From the NCBI GenBank assembly GCA_964006375.1, contig OZ023266.1, forward strand, positions 158,222,792-158,286,791: a DNA stretch of 64,000 bases, in the 5' to 3' direction. Source of the DNA: Tillus elongatus (taxonomy: Eukaryota > Arthropoda > Insecta > Coleoptera > Cleridae). The notes under the pieces were generated by a model that saw nothing but the letters and a program-made list of their open reading frames with translations, did no database searches and was not told the DNA's origin. Below, one piece after another: positions 33,834 through 46,589 of this stretch (position 1 is its first letter; every line of letters starts with the position of its first letter). The translations under genes were made by a program, and so were the position numbers.

Positions 33834-35825
33834 CGACTACATACAGACTTGGAGACTACTTCTTTGGCTTCACTGTTGGATTTCGTTTCTGTATGTGAAG
33901 GGCGTAGCCAGCGCGTAAGCTAACTGGAGCAAGATGCCTTTTTTTCCCTCAGGGCTCGTCCACGCCCTTGCCGCCGCCCCGATAGCACTGCAACCTTTGG
34001 TTGATTGTGCATACCTTTAGTGTAACTCCACCCATTCCAAAATCACTGTGCCTTGAAATAGTCTGCACAACGATTGGTAGGGTGAAGTTTTATATTGCTC
34101 TGTCTCCGGTCTAGACTGACCGTAGATCAGTTGTCTTTTGCGGTCCAGAGCTTTACACTCGCACAAGATGTGCTGGGCTAATTCCTCCCACTCGCCGCAG
34201 AGTCTGCGTGCGACGTCCCCTTCGAACCGCCCCATTTTATGCAGGTGTTTCTTGACGGCCATGTGTCCCGTCAAGAGACCTGTTGTGTTTCTGAGCTGTC
34301 CTCTGCTAAGATTTAGCAGCTCCACAGCTCTCTTTGAACTAGGTTCGTCAATTATTGACTTCCCATGTCTGAGCACTGGACAGTTTGCCCAGTACACCTT
34401 GTGTTGGTTTCTGACCCAGGACTTAATGGCTTCCCTGGCAGTGCTCTTTGTCACGCCCAGGGCCGGCTCCGGTCCCATAAATGGTTCTGCTGATCCTCTC
34501 TTCGCGAGACTGTCAGCTTCTTCATAGCCTTTGATCCCCGAGTGACCCGGCACCCAGATGAGGGTCACCTGTCAGCCAGGTCGGTCGTCTCATCTCGGCA
34601 CTCACTCACCAGCCAGGAATTTACTCGTGGGCTACTTAGTGCTTTAAGGGCTGCCTGGCTGTCTGTAGCTACGAGGATCCGCTTGTTGGTGTAGCCCCTC
34701 CTCTTGTTCTCCCGCACACAATGCAGGATGGCATATATTTGGGCCTGAAACACCGTTGCATGGGATCCGAGGGAAATACTATGACTTATCCTCGGTCCTT
34801 CCGAGTAAACTCCTGCCCCCGTCCGACGCTCCTCGCCGGATCCGTCCGTGAACCAGACGAGCGCGTCCCGTGGTATGCCCGTCGTCTCCTCCCGCCATGC
34901 CACGCGGTCGGGGATTTCCACTGTAAAGTTGTTTTCCCTGCAGATTCGCGGGCTCGCGAAGTCTGACCTCATTTCAAGCATGGGCTCCTTCACGATCTCC
35001 TGAATTTTGCAGTGGCCCCCGAACCCTGGGTTGATCTTCAGTCTACCATTGCAGGCTAGTCTGTATAGTCCTAGCCTGGCCAAGAGGCCCTTATGAATTT
35101 TAGATGTTCTCGGATGTTCTTCAACGTTTCTGTGACTAGTTTCGCTGCTTGACAGTATTCTCAGACAGATAAAAATTAAATTCGTACGAAATCATGACAA
35201 CTACAAATAAAGATCTGTTGCAAATAGCTGCCTTGTTTTAAATGTGCTAACTGATGTAATGAATTCCCCTTTTTTGGGTATTCTTCTTCCCAATTAAGTG
35301 AGTCAAAGAAAATAAATGTAACTATTCTTTCAAAAAGTTGTAATAAGATAATAAGTTGATGTATGTCGATACTTTCGTTGTATAGAGTCTGCTTTATTAC
35401 CGTTATTGTTTAGTTATTTTATTGTTGTAACTGTTATTATAGGCTAGTTCTATTTTTATGTTAAATACATCACGTAAAGCCTGATCCGTCATCTGTGTTT
35501 CATTTTATTTTCAATTTGATTTATTTTTTGATCAAAACATTATAACATAGCAACATATCTTTATTTGTAGTTGTCATGATTTCGTACTAATTCAATTTTA
35601 TCTGTCTGAGAATGCTGTCAAGCAGCGAAACTAGTCACAGAAACGTCGAAGAACATCCGAGAACATCTAGAATTCATAAGGGCCTCTTGATCCAGTTAGC
35701 TTACGCGCTGGCTACGCCCTTCACCTACAGAAACGCAACCCAACAGTGAAGCCAGAGAAGTAGTCTCCACGTCTGTATGTAGTATGGACCAGTTTCACCA
35801 AGTAAGGGCAACAACAATCAATGAA
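33834..35825. mobile_element. Foldback element copy 3 (long form), 8-bp target duplication
   Basis: Left arm 33837-33938 plus 35081-35190 and right arm about 35560-35780 are inverted copies of ~210 bp (GGATTTCGTTTCTGTATGTG...; GACTAGTTTCGCTGCTTGAC and inverse). Centre 35190-35560 is unmatched. GACAAATA flanks both sides (33826-33833, 35826-35833). The left arm is broken by a retroelement insertion. No ORF of its own. Confidence 0.8.
33939..35080 (-). pseudogene. RNase H-bearing non-LTR retrotransposon fragment, copy 2
   Basis: Minus strand: WFTDGSGEERRTGAGVYSEG (first RNase H Asp), FQAQIYAILHCVRE where the usual catalytic Glu of QAEIYAI is Gln, VATDSQAALKAL (second Asp), a frame change near 34565, then WVPGHSGIKGYEEADSLAKR (His, last Asp) and CRLCGEWEELAQHILCEC-like Cys/His tail. 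Ends with a poly-T(+)/A(-) tail. Flanked by CAAGATGCC (33930-33938) and CAAGAGGCC (35081-35089). 5'-truncated; reverse transcriptase absent. Confidence 0.8.
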
Positions 35826-35900
35826 GACAAATAGAACTTATTTTTTAATGAAAGGTATCAAATCTGGTTGACAATATAACTTTTATAGTGGAAACAATAG

Positions 35901-36146
35901 AGCCTCGGTGCTTCAGTTGTAACAAAGTGTGCCAAAAAGTACCGGGTTCGATCCCAGGGTTCTCCTTTCACTTCTTTAGTACATACTGTAGCATTAACAT
36001 CAGCCGAGATTTGAGCAAGTTTAATGTCTGCACGTTCCGCCATTCGGATGGGGCGTAAAGCCGTCGTCCATGCGATGTTTGGCACGTTAAAGATCTCTAC
36101 CTTCCTTACATAAAGACAGGAGTTCGGCAAAATTTTCAGGATAGTG
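35901..36146 (+). mobile_element. SINE family 1, copy 3 (3'-truncated)
   Basis: AGCCTCGGTGCTTCAGTTG, B box GGTTCGATCCC and the family body up to TTTTCAGGATAGTG. The (CA)n end is missing. Confidence 0.75.
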
Positions 36147-37784
36147 TGTCACGGGTTTTCTTAATAAAATATAATGAAAAGCTTGCCCGGCTTCTGGCCC
36201 GTTACAATTTAGGAAAAGCGAGGTTTCGGAAAAGTAAAGAAAGAAGGAAAAGCAAATTAAACAAACCACAGGGAAGAGTAAAAGAGAAAGAATAGAGAAT
36301 GGTTTCACGCTACACCCGGGAATTGGGAACTTCAGCGTCGGCAGTTGGTACCAGGCTCAGCAGATAGGTCGCGACTATTTGCCTATTTCTAGTGACAGGT
36401 GCAACAGATGTTAAAGAACAGTTTTGGGGGTTAGAAGTTTATAAACTAATAAATTATTCCACACAAAGTATTTTAGTCAATTACCTGATAGTTAAATGAA
36501 TACAACGACATGAAATTAAATAGCTGGAATCACAACACTATAAGTGAGGAATGGTTACATTAATTAGCTGTTGTCTTTTAGGCTAACATTCAGCGATGGT
36601 AAAAATGTGTTAATGTTTCAGAGATGTAATTATTAGTTTAATTTTAATTTAACAAAGATGCAAAGATCCCCCTTACAGTCGACTGTTCGAGTTTACACAC
36701 AAATACAAGGTTAAAACATCAACTTAAACGTATGTATAGCTTAATAATCAGCTGATGGTAGGTTTACTACTCAAAATTCAACACCAGTTACACAAAATAA
36801 ACAAACAAAAAAACTTCGTGGACTTATATGGAACTACGTCCGTGTCCTTCAACTTCTTTGGGCCCTCAGGTGTGAGTGCTGACCCAGTAAAAGTAGCAAA
36901 CACCACCAGATTTCAGCCTCCGACAAGAAACCCCGAACAGATGAGGTTTCTTGTTCCACAAAATATAAATAATTTCCACTGAATAACTACAGTAATTAAT
37001 TGTAAAGTAACAAAATCCAGCTTCTAGCTGCAGTCAAATTTACTGTTCAGTTACAGGATTATTTGTAAAAATATTTTTTCATGTGAATATTAATCATTTT
37101 CCAAAGAACAAAAAAACTTTTGATAAGAAGTGATAAGAGATGTTAATATTTCCTTTTAAGCGAATTTTATTAATTTCAGAAAATATATCTGATGACACTA
37201 TACACTGAAGAGTGAGATAGAAAAACATGGATTGTCATAAGAGAGAAGGAGACAGTACATGCCTAAGTGCAATTGCTTTTATTCAAAATGTAAACAAAAC
37301 CTCAAACTTATTTGTTTACTGTTTTGGATTTAGGTTAATTTTTACAAGTAAAATTAGATGAAGAGGGTTCTTTATTTGTATTAAACCTTAAACTACAACA
37401 GAAGTGAAAGCGTAATTGGCGCCTTTTCAAGGTTTTACAAGTGTGCATTATAAACAAACTGTTTATATACCAAAACATGCAAACTGTTAGCTACAGAGTG
37501 TTCACAAGTGAGTATTATGTCCATATATTAACTGTGTTTTCCACCCCTAAAGTTAGCAAGCTGTCAGAAATATAAAGAGAGGTTTAGAACCTTAGACCAG
37601 AAAGAACTTAGGACACGTAACAGGACACGTAACACGAGATTTAACGCGTGTAGGCGAAATGTGCCCGAATCGTAAAGCAATTTTATGCTGTGGAGCCAAA
37701 CAAAGCGAATGGTACCAGAGTTTTAAGTAGGTATATTTAGTGTTTTTTTTTGCAATAAATTGTGAATATTTTGTATTAAGAACA
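36147..37784. other. Apparently unique DNA upstream of the THAP-like exon
   Basis: No element recognised. Frames at 36087-36308 (-) and 36755-36982 (+) have no recognisable domain. It may include the promoter and 5'UTR of the exon at 37785. Confidence 0.35.
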
Positions 37785-37855
37785 ATGGTTTATTGTGCCG
37801 CCTTCAATTGCAATAGCCACAGTGACAAAAAAGAGCCCGGTATTACTTTTCACAG
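37785..37855 (+). CDS. THAP-type zinc finger, first coding exon (partial gene)
   Basis: ATG starts MVYCAAFNCNSHSDKKEPG, then ITFHR/S, running straight into AG-GTAAGA, a canonical splice donor. M-x-x-C-A-A-x-x-C ... ITFH is the start of the C2CH THAP DNA-binding domain, whose first intron often lies right after the F-H residues. The second exon (FP.D...W...) was not found downstream within the window, so the gene may have a long intron, extend outside, or be a relic. THAP domains occur both in host regulators and in P-element-type transposases. Confidence 0.55.
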
Positions 37856-38457
37856 GTAAGATATAAAATTAACCTAATTACTTTCAGAACGTTCCTTACA
37901 TTTTTATGCTTTAATTGTTGAAATAGGAAAAAAAAATGTTCCCACTTCACTTACTGTATTAGTGACACATTATTTTTGAAAATGCAAACAGAAAATATGT
38001 GATTTTCAATGTGAAATATTTAATTACATTTTCACTTTATCAAGTCCAGCCAAGATATTCCATAGGCGTAGGTGTGCCCTTCAAAAGTTACGTTGTGGGA
38101 ATAATGTTATGTTAGTTTATATACTTAATTAGTTATATTAAAGGAAAGAAAATGTTGCAGATATATAGAGGCATGAATACAGGTAGCTAAATGTTATTTA
38201 AAATAATACAGAAGTTACTGTTTAGTGATTTTCCATTTACATGTAAATCAGATATTATATATTATATAAACCAAGAATAACAAAAAAATGCTTTATACCT
38301 ATGGTAAATCGTCTAAAGTTTATGAATGTGATGTAATTTTTCCCTCGAAAAAACTATTTGTCGAGATGTTGAAGAAAATTCATTTCGGTAATTCTTCACT
38401 TTGATGTAGGTGGTTAAATCGCAAAGAATCAATAAAACGTACATATGGCACATTCCT

Positions 38458-39159
<702 letters not shown>

Positions 39160-39359
39160 GATTTTTTTAAGTATAAAGAAATTAGGAAATGTAAAATTCT
39201 TAAAAAACATCTGTATTCTCATTTCATCTAATACAAATGCATACTGTTTTATATAATTTTTTATTATATATTTTGTAATCTATATATCCATGGTTTCTGA
39301 ATGTACTATTTGTATTAAATTCCTTTGGTTAATATCAGTATTTTATTAATGCACGTTTT

Positions 39360-39490
39360 AGTGAATTTTTATTAAAAACAATTCACTTAATGGAGAGGTA
39401 TCGATGGTGAGACTTGCAAACATTTTTTTCAAATGAGCGCGATTGAGGACCCCTAGAACCCATATCCGGGGTCAGATTCAATTTTTATAT

Positions 39491-39588
<98 letters not shown>

Positions 39589-40053
39589 CCAACCGATAAC
39601 TCAAAAAATATTAAACCGATTTCGATGAAACTCGGCAAGTGTCTTTCTTTTATTAATGACTTGGATGAGTTCATTAGCCAGAAGAATCTGACAAGGTTTT
39701 CCTGGAATATTTTGAGCTTTCTTTCGAAAAAAAATTTTTTCTACGAGAATTACAAAGCTATTTTAATAAAATTTGGTGGATATATTGCCCTGAAAAAGAC
39801 CTTACTACATACCAAAATTAAACTTTCTACGTTTATATAAAATGGAGTTTTCCAAATTTTCAGTTTTCTTTCGAAAAAAAATTTTTTCTCAAAAAATTAC
39901 AAAGTTTTTTTAATGACACTCGGTGGCTATTTTGCCCTAGAAAAGACCTTACTACATACCAAGATTCAACTTTCTAAGTTCATTGAAAATTGAGTTATCC
40001 AAGTTTGAAGCATTTAATAAAAATTCACTACCATAACGCACTTGCTGCGTCCC
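39360..40053 (-). mobile_element. TA-HEL copy j (~0.7 kb form)
   Basis: Hairpin AGTGAATTTTTATT...AACAATTCACT, GAGCGCGATTGAGG block, (TA)n 39494-39580, then the same order as copy i, ending TGCTGCGTCCCG. Copies i and j are close relatives in the same orientation, 200 bp apart. Confidence 0.8.
39494..39580. repeat. (TA)n microsatellite, 87 bp
   Basis: Inside TA-HEL copy j. Confidence 0.97.
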
Positions 40054-40282
40054 GAATTTTTATAGGTTGATTCCAGCAAAATTTTATCATTATTATTCCA
40101 TATATACTAAATCAAGAGGCACTTAAAAGAACAGTGAAAATCACTATTCTGTGCGCTGCACCCATTGACTAATCCAAGGTTACGCCACTGGTCGAGAGAG
40201 TTTGGTACCAAATTACTTCACTTCCGCCGGTCTTGTTACGTGTCCTAAATTCTCTCTGGTCTAAGTTTAGAACCGTCTCAAG

Positions 40283-40362
40283 TGAGGTGAAACTGCTACC
40301 TGGCGCCGATGATTGGCCGTAGTCGTGGAAACAGACCGACGTTAAGAAACAAAAAACACACA
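40283..40362 (+). repeat. SINE family 1 fragment (3' end)
   Basis: GTGAGGTGAAACTGCTACCT GGCGCCGATGATTGGCC, CCGACGTTAAGAAAC and an (AC)n tail match the 3' end of the family. TA-HEL interior follows (AATAGAAACAATGTAGGATA), the same junction context as copy 3. Confidence 0.7.
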
Positions 40363-40908
40363 CGCAATAGAAACAATGTAGGATATTTCATCAAAATAAC
40401 TTTATTGTTTGAAAAAGTACAAAAATTGTTTGAAAATAAACTTAAAACGTTCCTGAAAAACTGGTCCTTAAGCTATCTACACATCTGCCAAGATATTGTA
40501 TACAAAAAGCTTTTTGACAAAAAAAAATGTTCACATGAAAATTAGCAAACAATTTGTTTCACGAAAATGCGCCATTGTTTTACAAAGATTTCCCAAGTAA
40601 TCTTACACAAAAATTATATAAAAATCTTTTTACGAACATTCTTCTTAAGTTTTGTACAGGAAAATTTACTAAAAAAATGTTTTCCACGAAAATTTGAAAA
40701 CATTTATTACCGTGAATTCGCAAATATTTTACAATACCTTTTCATACGAAAATTTGCTGAAAAAATACATACAATTCAAATAGGTACCAAATCTGTAATT
40801 ATATTTGAAACAAAAAAGAAATTTTGAACCAGTGGAAGTGGGGAAAAACATAATTGGAAAAATACTAGATCAATCTATCTATCTATCGGTCTATCTACAA
40901 CAGTTATA

Positions 40909-41756
40909 CAGGGTGTTTATAAATTGGTGCGAAAAATTTTACAGGGTCATTCTTTGGCGAAAAATAAGGGGTGTCTTTTTTATAAAGTTTTTCTTGAAAC
41001 CCCTTCTCCTCTAAGTTACAGCCCTTTGAAATGTTGGCAAAAAAAAAACTTTGCATTAAATTTCTCCGTTATGAAATAATTTTAAAAAACGAAATTTTGC
41101 AGATGCACAAGGCTAACAAAATGACAGTTTTAAATGGATTTTGTAACCCTATAATGTTATCACAAGAGGGTGAAAAAAACTACCCTTACATTATTTTTTA
41201 TCAGTACTTTTTATTGTGTGTACTGTTTTCTATTTAAAAAAATATTTAGAAAGAAGGATTCAGTAAAAGCCAGAACAATACATATTAACATATTAGTGTA
41301 ATTGTGACGTATTTGACAGCCTACCACGTACTAGACTTTTCAGCAAATAACAACCATTCTGTAAATTCATGTGACATCGACCTGAGTAATATTTTATTTT
41401 TTTGTAATGAAACTAACAATTCTATGAGAAAATGTCAGGACATAAAAAAGTTGCTAACTGAATCCTTCTTTCTAAATCTTTTTTTTTATATAAAACGGTA
41501 CACACAATAAAAAATACTGATAAAAAATAATGTAAGGGTGGGTTTTTTCACCCTCTTGTGATAACATTATAGCGTTACAAAATACATTTAAAACTGTCAT
41601 TTTGTTAGCCTTATGCATCTGCAAAATTTCGTTTTTAGTGAATTTTCTTTAAAAAAAATTCACTAATGAAGAGATACCGACTTTTGAATTTTGAAAAAAT
41701 TTCTTCAAATGAGCTCTAATTAGGCCCCCTAGAACACATATCCGAGGTCAGTTTCA

Positions 41757-41827
<71 letters not shown>

Positions 41828-42561
41828 ACCGATAACTCAAAAAATAATGGGCCGATTTTGATCAAATTTGGCGAGTACCTTTCTTTTGCCAGTAGCTTGG
41901 ATAAGTTCGTTAGCCAGAAAAATCTGCTTAGTTGAAATAGATTAATCAATGATTTCGCTTAATTTAACAGACGGATTTCCCCGGTCAGTACCAGTTCTGA
42001 GCTGATCAATAAATGTATGGAATTTCGACAACGAAATTATAATGCATGTTTCTAAGAAAATAAATTCGGGACTCAGCAAGTGCGTTATGGTAGCGAATTT
42101 TTATTGAATGCCTCAAATTGGAATAGCTCAATTTGCTATTAACCTATAAGGTTCGTTGGACAGGAAACTAGTCTTTTCGGGAACATGTTAAGTTTCTTTT
42201 CGAACATTTTTTGTACATTTTCAAACAGTAAAGTTATTTTCATGAAATATGGTACATTGTTTCCACTATATATGTTATGCTGGTAACCAAATTTGATGTC
42301 TGCTTTCTTAAAAAAACACATATTTGCGATTTAAAATATTTTAATGAAAATTCACTATCATAACGCACTTTCTGCGTCCAGACTTTTTAAAATTATTTCA
42401 TAACGGAGAAATTTAATGAAAACTACTTTTTGCCAAAATTTCAAAGGGCTATAACTTGGAGGAGAAGGGGTTTCAAGAAAAACTTTATAAAAAAGACACC
42501 GCTTATTTTTCGCCAAAGAAACAGCCTGTCAAATTTTTCGCATCAATTTAGAAACACCCTG
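40909..42561. mobile_element. MITE with ~350-bp inverted arms, split by TA-HEL copy k
   Basis: Left end CAGGGTGTTTATAAATTGG; right end is the inverse, ...TTTAGAAACACCCTG. TA lies directly outside both (40907-40908; 42562-42563). The arms 40909-41260 and 41450-41636 plus 42384-42561 pair over ~350 bp. The loop has no ORF. Without the TA-HEL insertion it is 906 bp. Terminal CAGGGTGT and TA targets suit mobilisation by a Tc1/mariner (DD41D-like) transposase. Confidence 0.85.
41637..42383 (-). mobile_element. TA-HEL copy k (747 bp) with empty-site proof
   Basis: AGTGAATTTTC...AATTCACTAAT hairpin, (TA)n 41760-41824, internal head at 42068-42100, terminus TTTCTGCGTCCAGAC. It lies in the T run of the MITE's right arm: the intact left arm reads (inverted) CGTTTTTTAAAATTATT, the broken one CGTTTTT[copy]TTTTTAAAATTATT. 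Confidence 0.9.
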
Positions 42562-42833
42562 TATACAGTTGTAATATAAATTTTATACTCTGATTCAGCT
42601 TATTCATAAAAAAATCGTATAACTGGCACTCAGAGTGACATCCAAATCCTAAGAGTTCAAACTATTTCCGCCGATGTAACCACGAAAGAGAGGATTTTAT
42701 TTTCCAAATGGACGGATGGCTGATGTTGGCGTGAATATCCCGACAGGTGGATTTGCAAGTTTCCGATTGAACTATCACAAATTGTTTGCGGCCATCTTCA
42801 GCCAATAATCCAGTAATATAGAAGTCTGGTATA

Positions 42834-45617
42834 CAGTGTGTCCCAAACTGGATGGAGATGTATTGCTATCTCCGTTATTATTAGAGATAGGGTGACGGTT
42901 GAATTAGTAATGTTTTGTGGAATTTCATGCTGGTTCCAAATATGACATGTATTTTGCCCTGCCTCTTTTCGTTTTCGAGTTATTTAAAAAAACATAATTT
43001 GTCTATTTCTTTTTCTTCGATATCTAAGTAGGCGTTGATCAGACATGTCTAAGACTTGCACATTATCAGGACACTTTTTACATAGTTATCTTTTTGTGCT
43101 ATTCTCATCTTTGGATTGTCATTTGTTTTTGAGCTATAGGTATCAAGGTGTGCTTTTATTATGGCACCCATATTGGATTTTTTGCTCGTGGGATAGCCTG
43201 TAAAAAGAGCAACATGCTTTTGAAATCCTGTAATTGCACTGACAATTTTGAGAAAAACCGTTTTGAGGATTGTAGGCTATGAAATCCAATACTATAAAAC
43301 AAATGACAAAAGTGTTCAAAAAGCAGTAGGCCATGGAGTCTAACAATAGACGACTTTTAACATAATTTTCCGTAATGATTGACGATAAAAAAAATATTGT
43401 GATTTAATTTACAATACTTAATTAGGTAATAATGCTAGATAATATTATGTGAAACAGTTTAATAACGAAACCCGGCAATAACAAATAGAAACTTAAACTC
43501 CACAAAACAACACAATTAGAAACGGAACTCAACAAATAATAAAATTGAAACTTAAAAATACACTAAATAAAGAATTGTTTAATATGGCCATCGTTTTGTT
43601 CAATGCACTTTATACACTTTTTTGAAACATGCCTGCAAACTCTGGTGAGGGTGTTTTGGTTAATATGATTTATAGCTTCCCTGATTATGTTTCGTAATTC
43701 ATTGATATTTTGTGGTGGAACGAATTTATACACATCATTCTTCAGAGTATCCCAAAAATAAAAATCCATGGGTGTTATATCAGGAGTTTGAGCACACCAA
43801 TGAACCGGCCAATTGTTACAAATGACACGATTATTGAAATTTTGGTACAAAAATTCTTTGACGATTTTAGCATTGTGAGCTGGACAACCGTCTTGTTGGT
43901 ACCAAATCTCGTCTAAATTACCATGAACTCTTCTAATTGTTGGTAAGATATTTCTCAATAAATTAACATACCTTTCCCCAGTTAAATTATTTTCAAAAAA
44001 GAATGAACCAACAATGAAGATACCTGATTTTTTTTAATTAACTGTATAATCTACAAATCAAAATAACAGTTTTTTTACCTAATAAGCCGCACCAAACATT
44101 AATACCAAATCTGTCTAGCAATCGTCTTTCTTCCTTTAGATGGGGATTTTCATTTGCCCAATAATGCCTATTATGGCGATTATACACACCACAATTTGTA
44201 AATCTGGATTCATCAATCCGTATTATTTTCAAGTGAAAATTTTCATCTTGCTGACATTGTCCTTGATACCATCTGCAGAATTGAAGTGGCTTAGGGTAAT
44301 CGTCAACATTTAAGCCTTGTACGATTGTAGGTTTGTATGGATGGTAATGACTTTGTTTTAATACACGGTGTACCGTACTTTTTGGAACATCAATTTGTTC
44401 ACCATAAAACCGAACAGATTGCGGACGGTTTTCGTTTGAAACCTGTAAGACGGCATTATTTCTTTCTTGATTTATAGGCATTGGCAGTTTCTTTGCGTGG
44501 AAGCTACCTTCGTTCAATAAATTGGTCACTATCCTGCGAAATATTTTGGTGTTTGTTTGTCGGCTTTCTGGGTAGTAGTTTACATATGAATTTGCAGCTG
44601 CCTCAGTATTTCGGTTAGAACGAATATAACATTCCAACATGTCAAAATATTCTTCATTACGGAATATATTGTTGAATAATATTTAAAATAAACAGGAAAC
44701 AAACTATTCAGTACAAAATTTTAAGCGACGTGTTAAATACACCTCGAATTGTTCAGATAATTAAGAATAACAGTATTCTTAATTGTCGCGATAGTGTTAT
44801 ATCCATAGCAACCTTTCTCCTGTTGTTTTTCAATTGACTTACGTTTAAAAATCAAACGATTTTCAAAGGCGTCTTCGTAAATCATTAATCTGCTTTTTGT
44901 TGAGTTCTGTTAGTAAATTTAGTTATTTACTAGGTTTACCTATTTAATTAAATTATAAATTTTTTTAGGATAATGTTGTAATGTAAAATATCATTTGCAA
45001 TAATGGGCCGATTCATTAATGTGCTCAAAGTTCCTATTTTTTTATCGTGAATCATTACGGGAAATTATGTTAAAAGTAGAAATCTATTGTTAGACTGCAT
45101 GGCCTACTGCTTTTTGAAGACTTTTTTTTCTCATTTGTTTTCTGGTATTGGATTTCATGGCCTACTATCCTCAAAATGGTTTTTCTCAAAATTCTCAGTG
45201 CAATTACAAGATTTTCCAAACATGTTGTACATCATTGGAAAGCTCTTTTCACAGGCTATCACATGAGAAAAAAATCCAACATAGCTGCCATAATAAAAAC
45301 AAACGTTGATACCTGTAGCTCAAAAACAAATGACAATCCAAAGTTGAGAATAGCACAAAAACATTACTCTGTAAAAAGTGTCCTGATAATGTGCAAGTCT
45401 TAGACATGTCAGATCAACGCCTACTTAGATATTGAAGGAAAAAGAAATCGACAAATTTTGTTTTTTTCAAAATAACCCGAAAACGAAAAGAGGCAGGACA
45501 AAATACAAGTCATATCGGGAACAAACATGAAATTCTACAAAACATTGCTAATTTAACCGTCTCCCTATCTCTAATAATAACGGAGATGGCAATACATTTC
45601 CATACAGTTGGGACACG

Positions 45618-45618
<1 letters not shown>
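42834..45618 (-). mobile_element. DD41D Tc1/mariner-like element 3, apparently complete
   Basis: Ends CAGTGTGTCCCAAACTGG and inverse (...CAGTTGGGACACGC), with TA at 42832-42833 and 45619-45620. Inverted arms of about 560-580 bp (42834-43400; 45035-45618) share CTAAGACTTGCACATTATC, TTTTTGAGCTATAGGTATC-type and ATTACGGAAAATTATG-type sequence. The arms do not enter the coding region. The right end abuts a (TA)n array. Confidence 0.9.
43563..44640 (-). CDS. DD41D-type transposase, intact after removing one intron
   Basis: Two exons: 44640-44079 and 44023-43563, joined over a 55-bp intron (GTAAAAAAAC...AAAAATCAG), give 341 codons including the stop, with no lesion. The intron is inferred because the upstream frame ends in a non-homologous tail (KTVILICRLYS), while splicing yields NVWCGLLG-IFIVGSFFFENN, the expected strand of the catalytic core. 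N-terminal HTH: MLECYIRSNRNTEAAANSY, YPESRQTNTKIFRRIV; second HTH around DVPKSTVHRVLKQSHYHPYK. Catalytic Asp: IIRIDESRFTN, YQQDGCPAHNAK, DITPMDFYFW; 41 residues separate the last two. It should excise and reinsert the element at TA sites in the nucleus. Start: ATG at 44640; an earlier start is not excluded. Confidence 0.8.
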
Positions 45619-45691
<73 letters not shown>

Positions 45692-45842
45692 CATACTTAT
45701 ATATAAACATAAAAAGTTGAAACTGTCTTCGGATATGTGTTCTAGAGGGCCTAGTTCGCGCTCATTTGAAGAAATTTTTTCAAAGTCGTGATCTCTCCTC
45801 ATAAGCAAATGTCTTCTACAAAAATTCTCTAAAATGGTTATG
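45619..45842 (+). repeat. TA-HEL copy l, 3' part
   Basis: (TA)n at 45619-45689, then TTGAAACTGTCTTCGGATATG, GCGCTCATTTGAAG and a worn hairpin ending AAAATTCTCT. The part before the array is displaced by element 3. Confidence 0.65.
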
Positions 45843-46560
45843 ACCCGGAAGGCGGCTTCTATGGGCACTAGCAACTGCGATTATGTTTTAACATCATCAG
45901 AGAAGAATCTACTTTTATTAACCACCTAAGTTTGTAAATCTTTTTTTTTTTTTTTGATTAGAGTTTTGATTTTGAGAACTGGCTCATTCAGTCACTGTCA
46001 ATCTTCAAAATGAACAAGGATGCACCTGACCTTGCTTTTCATCATGGAAAAACCTGTCTTAAAAAGGTTAATCTAACAAGCTCTTTAACTTTTTCCTTTT
46101 AACTTCTTTTATCTCCCTATACGCTTGCTGTTTACTAAAAATATATTTTCAAATTAAAACTTACATATCCACTCACACACATACGCGAGCGCATATACAC
46201 TCATGTATACGCACTCACGTCAATAGACTTTATACGTCCAGTACTTAACAATATGTGCAGGACAGAAAATGCACATTATCTCTTCACGTGCACATACACA
46301 CATATACATATGCATGCACACATCTGCGCTGCAAGTTGTTGCAGGAGAAACACTGGGACGCTTTTCACACCAATGGAGCCTGTCATGGTGACATTTTAAC
46401 ATACTGGAGAGGCTGCGGTCAAAAGAGGTTACAACAAGGAAAGACACAAAGGAACTTACTTTTATCTCTCTGATTATATATTAATCTGCTAAGTTTATTT
46501 AGTATCCCTTAAGACTATATAGTATCTTGCCACTAGTACAATATTTATGGAACAGTCCAA
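45843..46560. other. No gene; dinucleotide-rich stretch
   Basis: Loose (CA/TA) runs at 46170-46330 (CACACACATACGCGAGCGC, ACATACACACATATACAT). The frames 46220-46447 (-) and 46255-46473 (+) follow these repeats. Confidence 0.4.
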
Positions 46561-46589
46561 TTTTCAGAATATCATTTTTTTACTAAGAC

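Larger units (their letters stand above)
33774..35900 (+). repeat. TA-HEL copy h, split by a foldback element
   Basis: Head AGTTTGGACGCAGC at 33774 and the sequence after it to 33833. It resumes at 35826 with GGTATCAAATCTGGTTGACA, as in copies a and n, and is then cut by a SINE at 35901. Confidence 0.65.
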
